DNA from: Hyphomicrobiales bacterium
GTDB taxonomy: Bacteria > Pseudomonadota > Alphaproteobacteria > Rhizobiales > Hyphomicrobiaceae
Length of the DNA: 12,792 nt
NCBI GenBank assembly: GCA_017304275.1
Contig: JAFKKW010000329.1
Coordinates: 1 to 12,792, forward strand
Direction: 5' to 3'
Shown: piece by piece, positions 5,816 through 12,561 of the stretch
How the letters are laid out: each line of letters begins with the position of its first letter
How positions within the stretch are numbered: position 1 is the stretch's first letter
Position numbers and translations under genes: made by a program
The notes under the pieces: generated by a model
The model's input: the letters and a program-made list of their open reading frames with translations, nothing else
The model's database searches: none
Told to the model about the DNA's origin: nothing

Positions 5816-6403
5816 CTACTTGTCTGCCACTCGATCTTTCGCCCGACGGCCGGAGGTGAGTCCGGCAAGCCGCGCCACCGCACCCCCCATTTTGATGAGC
5901 TTGGCCAGCACCGGAGTCGGCAACTGCAGCACCTCGTCGAAGCTCCGCGCCACGCCCTCGGTGAAATCGAGCATCGCGCGAAACCGGCGGCGTGCCTCCG
6001 GCGAAACCCGCTCGTCGCCTTCCGACGCCGCCACGCACTGGCGCAGCGCCGCGATCGCCGGATCGATCTCGCGCGCCTTGCGGCCCGCCGCGATACGCCG
6101 GACCATCTCGAACACATCCGCCTCCGCCTCGTAGAACTCGCGCCGCTCTCCCAGCACCGAAGCCCGGCGGATCAGCGACCACGCCAGAAGCTCCCGGAGC
6201 GAGGTCGAAACGTTGGAGCGCGCGAGCTTGAGCCGGTCGGCGATCTCCTCGGCCGACAGCGGCCGCTCGGACACGTAGAGCAGCGCATGGATCTGCGACA
6301 CCGAGCGGTTGCCGCCCCAGACCTCGCCCATGTCGCCCCACGCCACCACGAACCGCTCGATGGCGGGGGGAAGTGGCTCATTTCTTACTGTCATTTCTGT
6401 CAT
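5816..6403 (-). CDS. GbsR/MarR-family transcriptional regulator
   Basis: The 195-residue protein begins with a GbsR-like stretch, FVVAWGDMGEVWGGNRSVSQIHALLYVSERPLS, followed by a winged helix-turn-helix at about residues 36-95 (SAEEIADRLKLARSNVSTSL is the recognition region; GERREFYEAEADVF the wing and following strand). The helical C-terminal half is presumably for dimerisation. GbsR-type proteins are mostly repressors answering to small ligands such as choline; the ligand here is unknown. ATG 6403 lies at the predicted transcription start with no ribosome binding site, implying a leaderless message; ATG 6394 (three codons later) is the alternative. A perfect 20-bp palindrome covers the start codon, suggesting self-repression. 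The DUF4166 gene follows 11 bp downstream. Confidence 0.88.
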   Translation of the reverse strand: MTEMTVRNEPLPPAIERFVVAWGDMGEVWGGNRSVSQIHALLYVSERPLSAEEIADRLKLARSNVSTSLRELLAWSLIRRASVLGERREFYEAEADVFEMVRRIAAGRKAREIDPAIAALRQCVAASEGDERVSPEARRRFRAMLDFTEGVARSFDEVLQLPTPVLAKLIKMGGAVARLAGLTSGRRAKDRVADK

Positions 6404-6412
6404 GACAGAAAT
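6393..6412. promoter_or_regulatory. perfect 20-bp palindrome, probable autoregulatory operator
   Basis: ATTTCTGTCATGACAGAAAT reads identically on both strands. Its central ATG is the start codon of the GbsR-type gene, and its right end overlaps the last bases of the -10 box. The TGTCA half-site is of a kind bound by winged-helix dimers. A protein bound here would block transcription directly, so the gene's own product is the natural candidate. Another TGTCAT occurs ten bases away (6389-6394). Confidence 0.65.
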
Positions 6413-6439
6413 AAAAGAACGAAAATATGGCACCGTCAA
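6411..6439 (-). promoter_or_regulatory. sigma-70 promoter of the GbsR/MarR-type gene
   Basis: On the minus strand TTGACG (6439-6434) and TTTTAT (6416-6411) are separated by exactly 17 bases. The predicted transcription start, six to eight bases further on, falls at 6405-6403, on the ATG itself. This is one of the best -35/-10 pairs in the window and supports a leaderless transcript. Confidence 0.6.
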
Positions 6440-6666
6440 GACCATCCTCGAACAGAATGGCCGTTAGTCCCGTTGTGGTATCGAGGCGAGGTGCGCCTGC
6501 GCAGCGCTCGGCGGTCACTGCACAGTTCTTGGCCGTCCGCCGGTCGCGCGTGCACGCCGTTCGGGCACATGATACGCCGATAGGCAGTACGTAACGGCCT
6601 GGCCCCTGGAAATGCTGGAGTTTCCTGACATGCCCAGGTTGGCCCGGCTCTTGCCATACGTCACGC

Positions 6667-8106
6667 ATGGAGCAGATCAGGGCCGCGGAGTTGACGCCAT
6701 CCTTTGACGAGATGAACGGCTTCGGACAGGGGATCCGAGAGCCGTACGCCGCCGTTTCCGAATGGCTCAATTCCACGCGCATCGAGGAGCTGAGGAAGAA
6801 GAGCGCCGAAGCCGAGTTGCTCTTCCGGCGAACCGGCATCACGTTCGCGGTCTACGGCGACGCCGAGTCGGCCGAGCGCCTGATCCCCTTCGACATGATC
6901 CCGCGCATCATCGCCGCCGCCGAATGGCGCCGCCTGACGGCCGGCATCGAGCAGCGCGTGAAGGCCCTCAACGCTTTCATGTACGATATCTACCACCGCC
7001 AGGAGATCATCAAGGCCGGCCGCATCCCCGCCGAGCTGGTGATCCAGAACAGTGCCTTCGTGCCGGAGATGATCGGCGTCGAGCCGGCTCTCGGCATCTA
7101 CGCGCACATCATCGGCATCGACCTCGTGCGCACGAGCGAGAACGAGTTCTACGTTCTCGAGGACAATACGCGCACGCCCTCCGGCGTCTCCTACATGCTG
7201 GAGAACCGCGAAACCATGATGCACATGTTCCCGCACCTGTTCGCGGAGAACCGCGTCGCCCCGGTCGAGACCTATCCCGATAACCTGAGGAAGACGCTGG
7301 AAAGCGTCGCTCCCGAGCGCTTGCAAAGCGACCCCGTCATCGCCGTGCTCACGCCGGGCCTCTATAACAGCGCCTACTTCGAGCACGCCTTCCTCGCAGA
7401 CCAGATGGGCGTCGAGCTCGTGGAAGCGCCCGACCTCGTCGTCATGGACGGCGTCCTCAACATGAAGACGACGCAGGGCCTGACCCGCGTCGACGTGCTC
7501 TACCGCCGCGTGGACGACGACTTCCTCGATCCTCTCACCTTCAACCCCGACTCCGTCCTCGGCGTCCCGGGCCTGTTCGACGTCTATCGCGCCGGCAACG
7601 TCACCATCGTCAACGCGCCGGGCACCGGCATCGCCGACGACAAGGCGATCTACAGCTACATCCCCGAGATCATCGAGTTTTACATGGGCCGTCCGCCCAT
7701 CCTGAAGAACGTCCCGACCTACAATTGCCGCAAGCCGGATGCGCTGCGCTACGTGCTCGACAATATGCAGGAGCTGGTCGTCAAGGAGGTGCACGGCTCG
7801 GGCGGCTACGGCATGCTCGTCGGCCCGTCGGCAACCAGGGACGAGGTCGAGGCGTTCCGTACCCGCGTCAAGGCGAGACCCGAGAACTATATCGCCCAGC
7901 CGACCCTCGCGCTCTCCACCTGCCCGACCCTGGTCGAGGAGGGCATCGCGCCGCGCCATCTCGACCTCCGCCCTTTCGTCCTCATCGGCGACGAGGTGCG
8001 CCTCGTCCCCGGCGGCCTGACGCGCGTCGCACTGCGCAAGGGCTCCCTCGTCGTCAATTCGAGCCAGGGAGGCGGAACCAAGGATACCTGGGTGCTCCAG
8101 GACTGA
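6667..8106 (+). CDS. circularly permuted ATP-grasp protein (COG2308)
   Basis: The 479-residue protein belongs to the COG2308 circularly permuted ATP-grasp family, predicted amide- or peptide-bond-forming ligases. Recognisable blocks, in order: FRRTGITFAVYGD (53-65), the metal- and nucleotide-related VLEDNTRTPSGVSYM (163-177), the lysine-containing VVKEVHGSGGYGM (371-383), LDLRPFVL (432-439), PGGLTRVA (448-455) and VVNSSQGGGTKDTWVL (462-477). It is full length for the family and has no signal peptide. ATG 6667 has no good ribosome binding site; TTG 6691, eight bases after AGGG, is an alternative start only eight residues later. It is first of four genes (ATP-grasp, alpha-E, transglutaminase, Anbu), a conserved neighbourhood thought to make and process a peptide. 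The reaction and substrate are not established. Confidence 0.95.
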   Translation: MEQIRAAELTPSFDEMNGFGQGIREPYAAVSEWLNSTRIEELRKKSAEAELLFRRTGITFAVYGDAESAERLIPFDMIPRIIAAAEWRRLTAGIEQRVKALNAFMYDIYHRQEIIKAGRIPAELVIQNSAFVPEMIGVEPALGIYAHIIGIDLVRTSENEFYVLEDNTRTPSGVSYMLENRETMMHMFPHLFAENRVAPVETYPDNLRKTLESVAPERLQSDPVIAVLTPGLYNSAYFEHAFLADQMGVELVEAPDLVVMDGVLNMKTTQGLTRVDVLYRRVDDDFLDPLTFNPDSVLGVPGLFDVYRAGNVTIVNAPGTGIADDKAIYSYIPEIIEFYMGRPPILKNVPTYNCRKPDALRYVLDNMQELVVKEVHGSGGYGMLVGPSATRDEVEAFRTRVKARPENYIAQPTLALSTCPTLVEEGIAPRHLDLRPFVLIGDEVRLVPGGLTRVALRKGSLVVNSSQGGGTKDTWVLQD

Positions 8107-8196
8107 GATGAGACCGCCGCAAGACGACACGACCGAGACCGAGCGAAGACGCAGAAAAAGAGCAGCAGCAGGGCAGGAGCCGCACAGGTCTGAAAC

Positions 8197-9144
8197 ATGC
8201 TAGGGCGTACGGCAAACGATCTCTTCTGGCTGTCGCGCTACGTCGAGCGCGCCGAGAACATGGCGCGTCTGATCGAGGCGGGCTACCGCATCGCGCTGCT
8301 GCCCCGCGTCGGCGAGGACGGCAAGCAGGAGTGGGCCTCGACTCTCGAAAGCGCAGGCTGCGCCGAGCAGTACCACGCCCGGCACGGCACGCTCGACACG
8401 CGCAGCGTCGTCGATTTTCTCCTCTTCGATGTCTCGAACCCGTCAAGCATCCACGCCTGCATCGACACCGCGCGGCGCAATGCCCGTGCCCAGCGCACCG
8501 CACTGACGCGCGAGATGTGGGAATCGATCAACGGCTCCTGGCTCGAGTTCCAGTCCCTCCGCCCCGACACGCTGCGCTCCGACGCGTTGCCGCGCATTCT
8601 CGACTGGATCAAGGAGCGCTCGGCCGCCTACCGCGGCGCGATGCTGAACACGATCCTGCGCAACGACACCTTCTTCTTCAGCCAGCTCGGCACGTTCCTG
8701 GAGCGGGCCGACAACACCGCGCGCATTCTCGACGTGAAGTATTACGTGTTGCTGCCCTCGACTACCATGATCGGCTCCGGCGTCGACAACGTGCAGTGGG
8801 AAGCCATTCTGCGCTCCGTCTCCGCGCACCGCAGCTATCGCTGGGTCTACAAGGACAGCTACCGCTCCTGGCGCATTGCCGACTACCTGATCCTGAACCG
8901 TGCCATGCCGCGCTCGCTGCGCGCTTGCTATAGCGAGATCGACAAGGCGCTCGACGACCTTTCGAGCCTTTACGGCGAGCAGAAGCCCTGCCTCGCAACG
9001 GCCAAGCAGATCCTCTCGATCCTCGACAAGGAGGACATCGACGCCATCTTCCAGTCCGGGCTTCACGAGTTCCTCCTCGATTTCATTGCGCGCAACAACC
9101 GCGGCGCGCACGAAATCTCGGAGGCCTACCACTTCAGCTCGTGA
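8197..9144 (+). CDS. alpha-E domain protein (COG2307)
   Basis: The 315-residue, all-helical protein opens with the family signature MLGRTANDLFWLSRYVERAE. A related segment recurs in the middle: residues 9-32 (LFWLSRYVERAENMARLIEA) and 159-183 (FFFSQLGTFLERADNTARIL) share an ER-A-[DE]-N-x-AR core, suggesting an internal duplication. Alpha-E proteins have no assigned reaction. They nearly always accompany COG2308 ATP-grasp proteins, sometimes fused to them, so a partner or scaffold role in the same complex is inferred. The gene is 90 bp after the ATP-grasp gene; that spacer is purine-rich with no terminator. The ribosome binding site is weak (AGG 11 bases upstream of ATG 8197). The next gene starts seven bases after its stop. 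Confidence 0.94.
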   Translation: MLGRTANDLFWLSRYVERAENMARLIEAGYRIALLPRVGEDGKQEWASTLESAGCAEQYHARHGTLDTRSVVDFLLFDVSNPSSIHACIDTARRNARAQRTALTREMWESINGSWLEFQSLRPDTLRSDALPRILDWIKERSAAYRGAMLNTILRNDTFFFSQLGTFLERADNTARILDVKYYVLLPSTTMIGSGVDNVQWEAILRSVSAHRSYRWVYKDSYRSWRIADYLILNRAMPRSLRACYSEIDKALDDLSSLYGEQKPCLATAKQILSILDKEDIDAIFQSGLHEFLLDFIARNNRGAHEISEAYHFSS

Positions 9145-9151
9145 GGAACGG

Positions 9152-9985
9152 ATGCTGATCGAGATTCGCCATGTCACCACCTACCGCTACGAGAAGCCGG
9201 CACGCTACTCGATCCAGAGCCTGCGCCTGACGCCGCCCTCCTTCGACGGACAGGACGTGCTGACCTGGGCCGTTTCCGCTCCCGGCTTCGACAAGCGCAT
9301 CGAGTACCGCGACAGCATGGGCAACCTCGTCCACCTCGCCTCGCTGAGCAGCCTCCACGACGGCATCACCATCGAGGCATCCGGCATCGTCGAGACCGAG
9401 GACAGGAGCGGCATCGTGCGCGGCGTGACCGAGCTCGCCCCGCGTCGCGTCTTCCTGCGCGAGACCCCGAAGACCGCGCCCGACAAGGGCATTCGCGAGC
9501 TCGCCCGCAGCGTCAGCAACGGCAAGGTGCCGAAGGATGTCCTCGATTGCATGCACGCCCTGATGCGTGCCGTGCAGGACGCGGTCGAATACGAGATCGG
9601 CGCCACCCACGAGCATACGAGCGCCGCCGAGGCGCTGGCCGCCGGCAAGGGCGTCTGCCAGGACCACGCCCACGTCTTCATCGCCGCCGCGCGGCTGATC
9701 GGAATTCCCGCCCGCTACGTTAACGGCTACTTCCTCTCCGGCACCCTCGCCCCCTCCGAGGCCGCGCACGCCTGGGCCGAAGCCTGGATCGACGGCCTCG
9801 GCTGGGTCGGTTTCGATCCCGCCAACGGCATGTGCCCCACCGACCGCTACGTCCGCCTCGCCTGCGGTTTCGACGCCGCCTCCGCTGCCCCGATCCGCGG
9901 TACCCAGCGGGGTGGCGAGAACGAGGCCCTTGACGTCAAGGTCGAAGTTGAGCAGCAAGGCGCTCAGCAGCAACAGCAGCAGTAG
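9152..9985 (+). CDS. transglutaminase-like cysteine protease family protein (COG1305)
   Basis: The 277-residue protein has an N-terminal bacterial transglutaminase-like domain (MLIEIRHVTTYRYEKPARYS through about 95) followed by the catalytic transglutaminase core. The triad is visible: Cys169 in GKGVCQDHAHVF, His206 in AAHAWAEAW and Asp222 in VGFDPANG. Such prokaryotic enzymes are usually peptidases or amidases rather than cross-linkers; within this cluster the protein probably cleaves or transfers the peptide made by the ATP-grasp enzyme. ATG 9152 follows GAGGA and lies seven bases after the alpha-E stop, so translation is probably coupled. The frame stays open upstream to 8900, but that part overlaps alpha-E. 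The C-terminus is odd: it ends VEVEQQGAQQQQQQ, a glutamine tail not needed by the fold. Confidence 0.94.
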   Translation: MLIEIRHVTTYRYEKPARYSIQSLRLTPPSFDGQDVLTWAVSAPGFDKRIEYRDSMGNLVHLASLSSLHDGITIEASGIVETEDRSGIVRGVTELAPRRVFLRETPKTAPDKGIRELARSVSNGKVPKDVLDCMHALMRAVQDAVEYEIGATHEHTSAAEALAAGKGVCQDHAHVFIAAARLIGIPARYVNGYFLSGTLAPSEAAHAWAEAWIDGLGWVGFDPANGMCPTDRYVRLACGFDAASAAPIRGTQRGGENEALDVKVEVEQQGAQQQQQQ

Positions 9986-10015
9986 TGGGCTGCCGCCAAC
10001 CAAGGGATGCTCGCG

Positions 10016-10747
10016 ATGACCTATTGCGTCGCGATGAGGCTGGACCGCGGCCTTGTCTTCGCCGCCGACACGCGCACCAACGCCGGCGTCGATAACGTGG
10101 CCCAATATCGCAAGCTGCACTTCTGGCGCCAACCGGGAGACCGGGTGATCGTTCTCCTGTCGGCCGGCAACCTGGCCGTCACGCAATCCGTCGTCAGCAA
10201 CCTCAATGAGCAGCTCGCGACGCCCGATCCAACTGGCCAGACGCTGTTTACCGTGCCGTCCATGTTCCGCGCCGCGCGCCACGTAGGCGATGCCGTGCGC
10301 GAGGTCCGCCGCATCGACGGCGCCGTCCTCGAGATGACCAAGGCCGGCTTTTCGGCCTCCTTCATCCTCGGCGGCCAGATCGGCACCGAGCGCCCACGCC
10401 TCTATCAGATCTACTCCGAAGGCAACTTCATCGAGGCGACCGACGATACGCCGTTCCTGCAGATCGGCGAGCACAAGTACGGCAAACCGATCCTCGACCG
10501 CGTCGCGCGCCCCGAGATGAGGCTTGGCGAAGCCGCCAAACTCATTCTGCTCTCCTTCGATTCGACCTTGCGCTCGAACCTGTCGGTCGGCATGCCGATC
10601 GACATCCTGCTCTATGAGCGCGACAGCCTCGACGTCCGGCGCGAGAAGCGCATCTACCAGGACGACGAATACTTCAAGAACCTGTCGAGCTCCTGGTCCG
10701 ACGCCCTGCGCACGGCCTTCCGCAACATCGAAGAGTTCAAGATCTGA
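10016..10747 (+). CDS. Anbu, proteasome-like (ancestral beta subunit) protein
   Basis: The 243-residue protein is an Anbu (COG3484), a bacterial relative of proteasome beta subunits and HslV that assembles into open helical rings. I start at ATG 10016 because it gives Met-Thr-Tyr, so removal of Met exposes the catalytic Thr1. ATG 10007 would bury it and lies directly on the AAGGG ribosome binding site, which is nine bases from 10016. In mature numbering Asp17 (FAADTRTNAG) and Lys32 (QYRKLHFW) complete the Ntn-hydrolase triad. The GDRVIVLLSAGNLAVTQSV core and the C-terminal DDEYFKNLSSSW are typical of the family. Purified Anbu proteins have shown little or no activity on standard peptides. It follows the transglutaminase gene by 30 bp as the last member of the four-gene cluster. 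Confidence 0.95.
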   Translation: MTYCVAMRLDRGLVFAADTRTNAGVDNVAQYRKLHFWRQPGDRVIVLLSAGNLAVTQSVVSNLNEQLATPDPTGQTLFTVPSMFRAARHVGDAVREVRRIDGAVLEMTKAGFSASFILGGQIGTERPRLYQIYSEGNFIEATDDTPFLQIGEHKYGKPILDRVARPEMRLGEAAKLILLSFDSTLRSNLSVGMPIDILLYERDSLDVRREKRIYQDDEYFKNLSSSWSDALRTAFRNIEEFKI

Positions 10748-10820
10748 CGCGCTTCGACGCCCTGGCCGGCGCGAGCTTGCCGACCCGATGGACTCCACGC
10801 TGCGCGACTCCCGTTCTTCA

Positions 10821-10995
10821 CCGTCATTCAGGGCGTCATAGCGGAGCCATGCTTCGCATAGACGCGAGCGGAGCGATGCAAGACCCGGAACCCGGCGCAA
10901 GAGTCGCCGAAGGCGCATTGGATCTTTTGTGATAGAAGTATTGTGCTGGATTCCCGCTCCGCACGTGGCTTCGCCGCGCTTGGCGGGAATGACGG
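10821..10995. repeat. 175-bp intergenic repeat-like element with terminal inverted repeats
   Basis: CCGTCATTC (10821-10829) and GAATGACGG (10987-10995) are perfect 9-bp inverted ends. Inside the right end, ATTCCCGC (10950-10957) pairs with GCGGGAAT (10983-10990), forming a longer stem. The body is GC-rich with several self-complementary patches (GCGGAGCC, GGCGCAAGAGTCGCCG) and no credible protein. From memory, sequences of this kind (AGCGGAGCCATGCTTCGCAT, TGGATTCCCGC) recur between genes in Rhizobiales genomes and give rise to false hypothetical proteins. There is only one copy here and no clear target-site duplication, so mobility is inferred. It lies between Anbu and the truncated transporter gene. 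Confidence 0.6.
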
Positions 10996-10996
10996 A

Positions 10997-11980
10997 TTAG
11001 GATGGCTGTCCGATCGGCGCCGCGCCGACACCCGCCTCCGCGCACGGCGTGACGCCGCGATCGTGATCGCCATCGCGCGTACCACACACATGCAAAAGCC
11101 TCCCATAGCTCTCGCGCGCAGCAATGAACGCTCCCCAATGGACGAGCGCGCCGTCGAGGCATGCAAAGATCCGCGTCAGAACCAGCGACGACGCAATGAG
11201 TCCGCCGACGGTGAGCAATCCCTCGAGTGCCAGAAACGCCCCGAGCCCGAGTCCGGCGGATTGGAGAAGGAGCCGCAGACCCTTGCCGAACGCCTGATTG
11301 CGCTGCGCGCGCTCCGCCGCCGCGAGCGTCGTCTTCGCATAGCATCGCGAGAGCGTGTCCCATGACTGCGCGGCGTCTTGCCAGCGCAGGCGCCGTTCGG
11401 CTCCGGCTGCCCCCGCGTGCAGATCCCAGGCCAGCACATAGCGCGTATGACGCGCTTGCGTGAGGCGGCATCCGCCGACATGCGCCGAGCGCGCCGCAAA
11501 AACCGTCGCCGCCGCAAGCACACCCCCGCCGGCACTCGCGAAGACTCCGAGCACGGGATGGATGAGGAACGTCGCGGCGACGAAAGCCGGCAGCCAGAAG
11601 AGATCGAACGCCGCACAGGGACCGGCACCGCTGAGGAAGCCGCGCACCCGCTCCGCATGGTCGAGCAGATGAAATCCGAGTCCCGGACCGCGCATGGCGA
11701 GCGCCGTCAGCAATTGCCGATCGAGCGCTTCCACGACACGAACCCCCGCGTGGCACACCATGCGCGCGCGGATCGCGTCGAGTCCCGCGAACGCCACGTG
11801 CAAGACCACCGTCACGCCGGTCAAGACAGTCAACGCCGTCACGCTGCCCGACGGAAGCACGCGGTCATAGACGATCAGCATGTAGAGGGACGTGGAGAGT
11901 TGCAGCAGCGCCAGAAGTCCCGACAGGGCCAGCACGCGGAGAAGGAATAACGACGTACAGCAAACCTTGAGCAGTGCCAT
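10997..11980 (-). pseudogene. type I secretion ABC transporter (PrtD family), membrane domain only, ATPase domain missing
   Basis: The 327-residue product matches the membrane half of PrtD-type transporters, which with a membrane-fusion protein and outer-membrane channel export proteins carrying C-terminal signals. Visible family blocks are SLYMLIVYDRVLPSGSV (residues 31-47), DLFWLPAFVAATFLIHPVLG (126-145), GLRLLLQSAGLGLGAFLALEG (234-254) and the end of the membrane domain HWGAFIAARESYGRL (281-295). Family members continue for about 250 residues with an ATPase (Walker A, LSGGQ, Walker B); here the frame runs into 30 unrelated residues (GTRDGDHDRGV...) and stops at 10997, one base from the 175-bp repeat. 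No ATPase sequence is found on the other side. ATG 11980 gives the expected start; a TTG at 12136 would add 52 atypical residues. It is probably a deletion remnant, though a separately encoded ATPase elsewhere cannot be excluded. Confidence 0.72.
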
Positions 11981-11998
11981 AGGAAGATACGCCTTTAA

Positions 11999-12022
11999 CG
12001 TGCATAAGACAATTATTGCACG
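11999..12022. repeat. inverted repeat in the AT-rich upstream region of the ABC transporter gene
   Basis: CGTGCA (11999-12004) and TGCACG (12017-12022) are inverse complements 12 bases apart, and the bases just inside (TAAG, TTAT) nearly continue the symmetry. The region 11985-12110 is clearly richer in A and T than its surroundings and contains a second small palindrome, ATACGTAT. It may hold the promoter and an operator for the minus-strand gene; no convincing -35/-10 pair was found. Confidence 0.25.
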
Positions 12023-12140
12023 CAAAAGGATATACGTATGAATCGGGATTGCGTATTTCACAAACCCTAGAATCGAACGATATTCAGTTAGTCCGAGGCG
12101 TCCATACCCTCGGGCTCGCATCCCGGCCGGGACCAATCAT

Positions 12141-12317
12141 TCACGGCTTAGGTTTCTGAGCGGCCTTCTTGGCCTTCGTCGGGGGTGCCGTTGCGATCTT
12201 GCGCACAGCCTTCCGAAACGTGTCCTCGTCGCCGTCCGCGCCAAGCTCACGCGCTGCGTCGATGAACTTCTGGCGCTGGCCTTTGCCGTCGTCGGCAGTC
12301 TCTTTGGTCTTTGCCAT
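12141..12317 (-). CDS. 58-residue basic hypothetical protein
   Basis: The frame runs from ATG 12317 to TGA at 12141. The protein begins MAKTKETADDGKGQRQKFID, has a helical middle (AARELGADGDEDTFRKAVRKI) and ends in a lysine- and proline-rich tail (TKAKKAAQKPKP). This layout, a short K-rich start, a QKFIDAARELG-D-DE-FRKAVRKI core and a KKP tail, resembles small conserved proteins of unknown function in Rhizobiales; I know of no assigned role. The basic tail could bind nucleic acid. The ribosome binding site is modest (TAGG eight bases upstream) and lies inside the 17-bp inverted repeat shared with the divergent gene at 12361. Confidence 0.62.
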   Translation of the reverse strand: MAKTKETADDGKGQRQKFIDAARELGADGDEDTFRKAVRKIATAPPTKAKKAAQKPKP

Positions 12318-12319
12318 GT

Positions 12320-12336
12320 AATCAGCCTAGCTGATT
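12320..12336. promoter_or_regulatory. perfect 17-bp inverted repeat between two divergent small genes
   Basis: AATCAGC (12320-12326) and GCTGATT (12330-12336) are exact inverse complements around CTA. It fills much of the 43-bp gap between the divergent starts at 12317 and 12361 and overlaps the ribosome binding site of the minus-strand gene. It could be an operator for a dimeric regulator acting on both genes, or an mRNA hairpin limiting translation. Confidence 0.4.
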
Positions 12337-12360
12337 TGCGCGCGCTGAGCGAGGTGCGCC

Positions 12361-12561
12361 ATGGGTAAGAGCGAGGAAATCGAAGTCACGCCGGAGATGG
12401 TCGAGGCTGGGTTCACGGCTCTACGTAATTCGGGCTTAGCGGATGATTATCTGGAGGCGGATAAACTGGCGCTTGTTGAAATATATCGAGCCATGTTTTC
12501 CGTTGCGCGTCGATGTCGGCCACCTTCATCTCGGAGAAAGTCCAAAAGCCGAACATGTTGA
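12361..12561 (+). CDS. small acidic hypothetical protein, C-terminus possibly altered
   Basis: ATG 12361 follows GAGGT by six bases. The first 46 residues (MGKSEEIEVTPEMVEAGFTA through ALVEIYRAM) resemble small Rhizobiales hypothetical proteins built on VTPEM(I/V)EAG and ending near YRAM; no function is assigned. From residue 47 the sequence changes to FSVARRCRPPSSRRKSKSRTC, strongly basic and low in complexity, as expected when a frame runs into DNA coding on the other strand. That part lies opposite the better-looking residues of the minus-strand gene at 12413-12792. A junction near 12495 may have replaced the original end. The N-terminal part is credible; the tail may not be native. Confidence 0.5.
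   Translation: MGKSEEIEVTPEMVEAGFTALRNSGLADDYLEADKLALVEIYRAMFSVARRCRPPSSRRKSKSRTC

Noticed and set aside
6661..8130. 489-codon minus-strand frame opposite the ATP-grasp gene
   Set aside because: It is the antisense of a well-conserved family protein, rich in Arg, Asp, Val and Leu with no recognisable domain; typical of GC-rich DNA.
9134..10918. 594-codon minus-strand frame opposite the transglutaminase and Anbu genes
   Set aside because: It spans two confident plus-strand genes and part of the repeat, and its composition is that of an antisense shadow.
10828..11166. Short minus-strand frame running through the 175-bp repeat
   Set aside because: The part over the repeat is a translation of the repeat itself and the remainder is out of frame with the ABC transporter gene.
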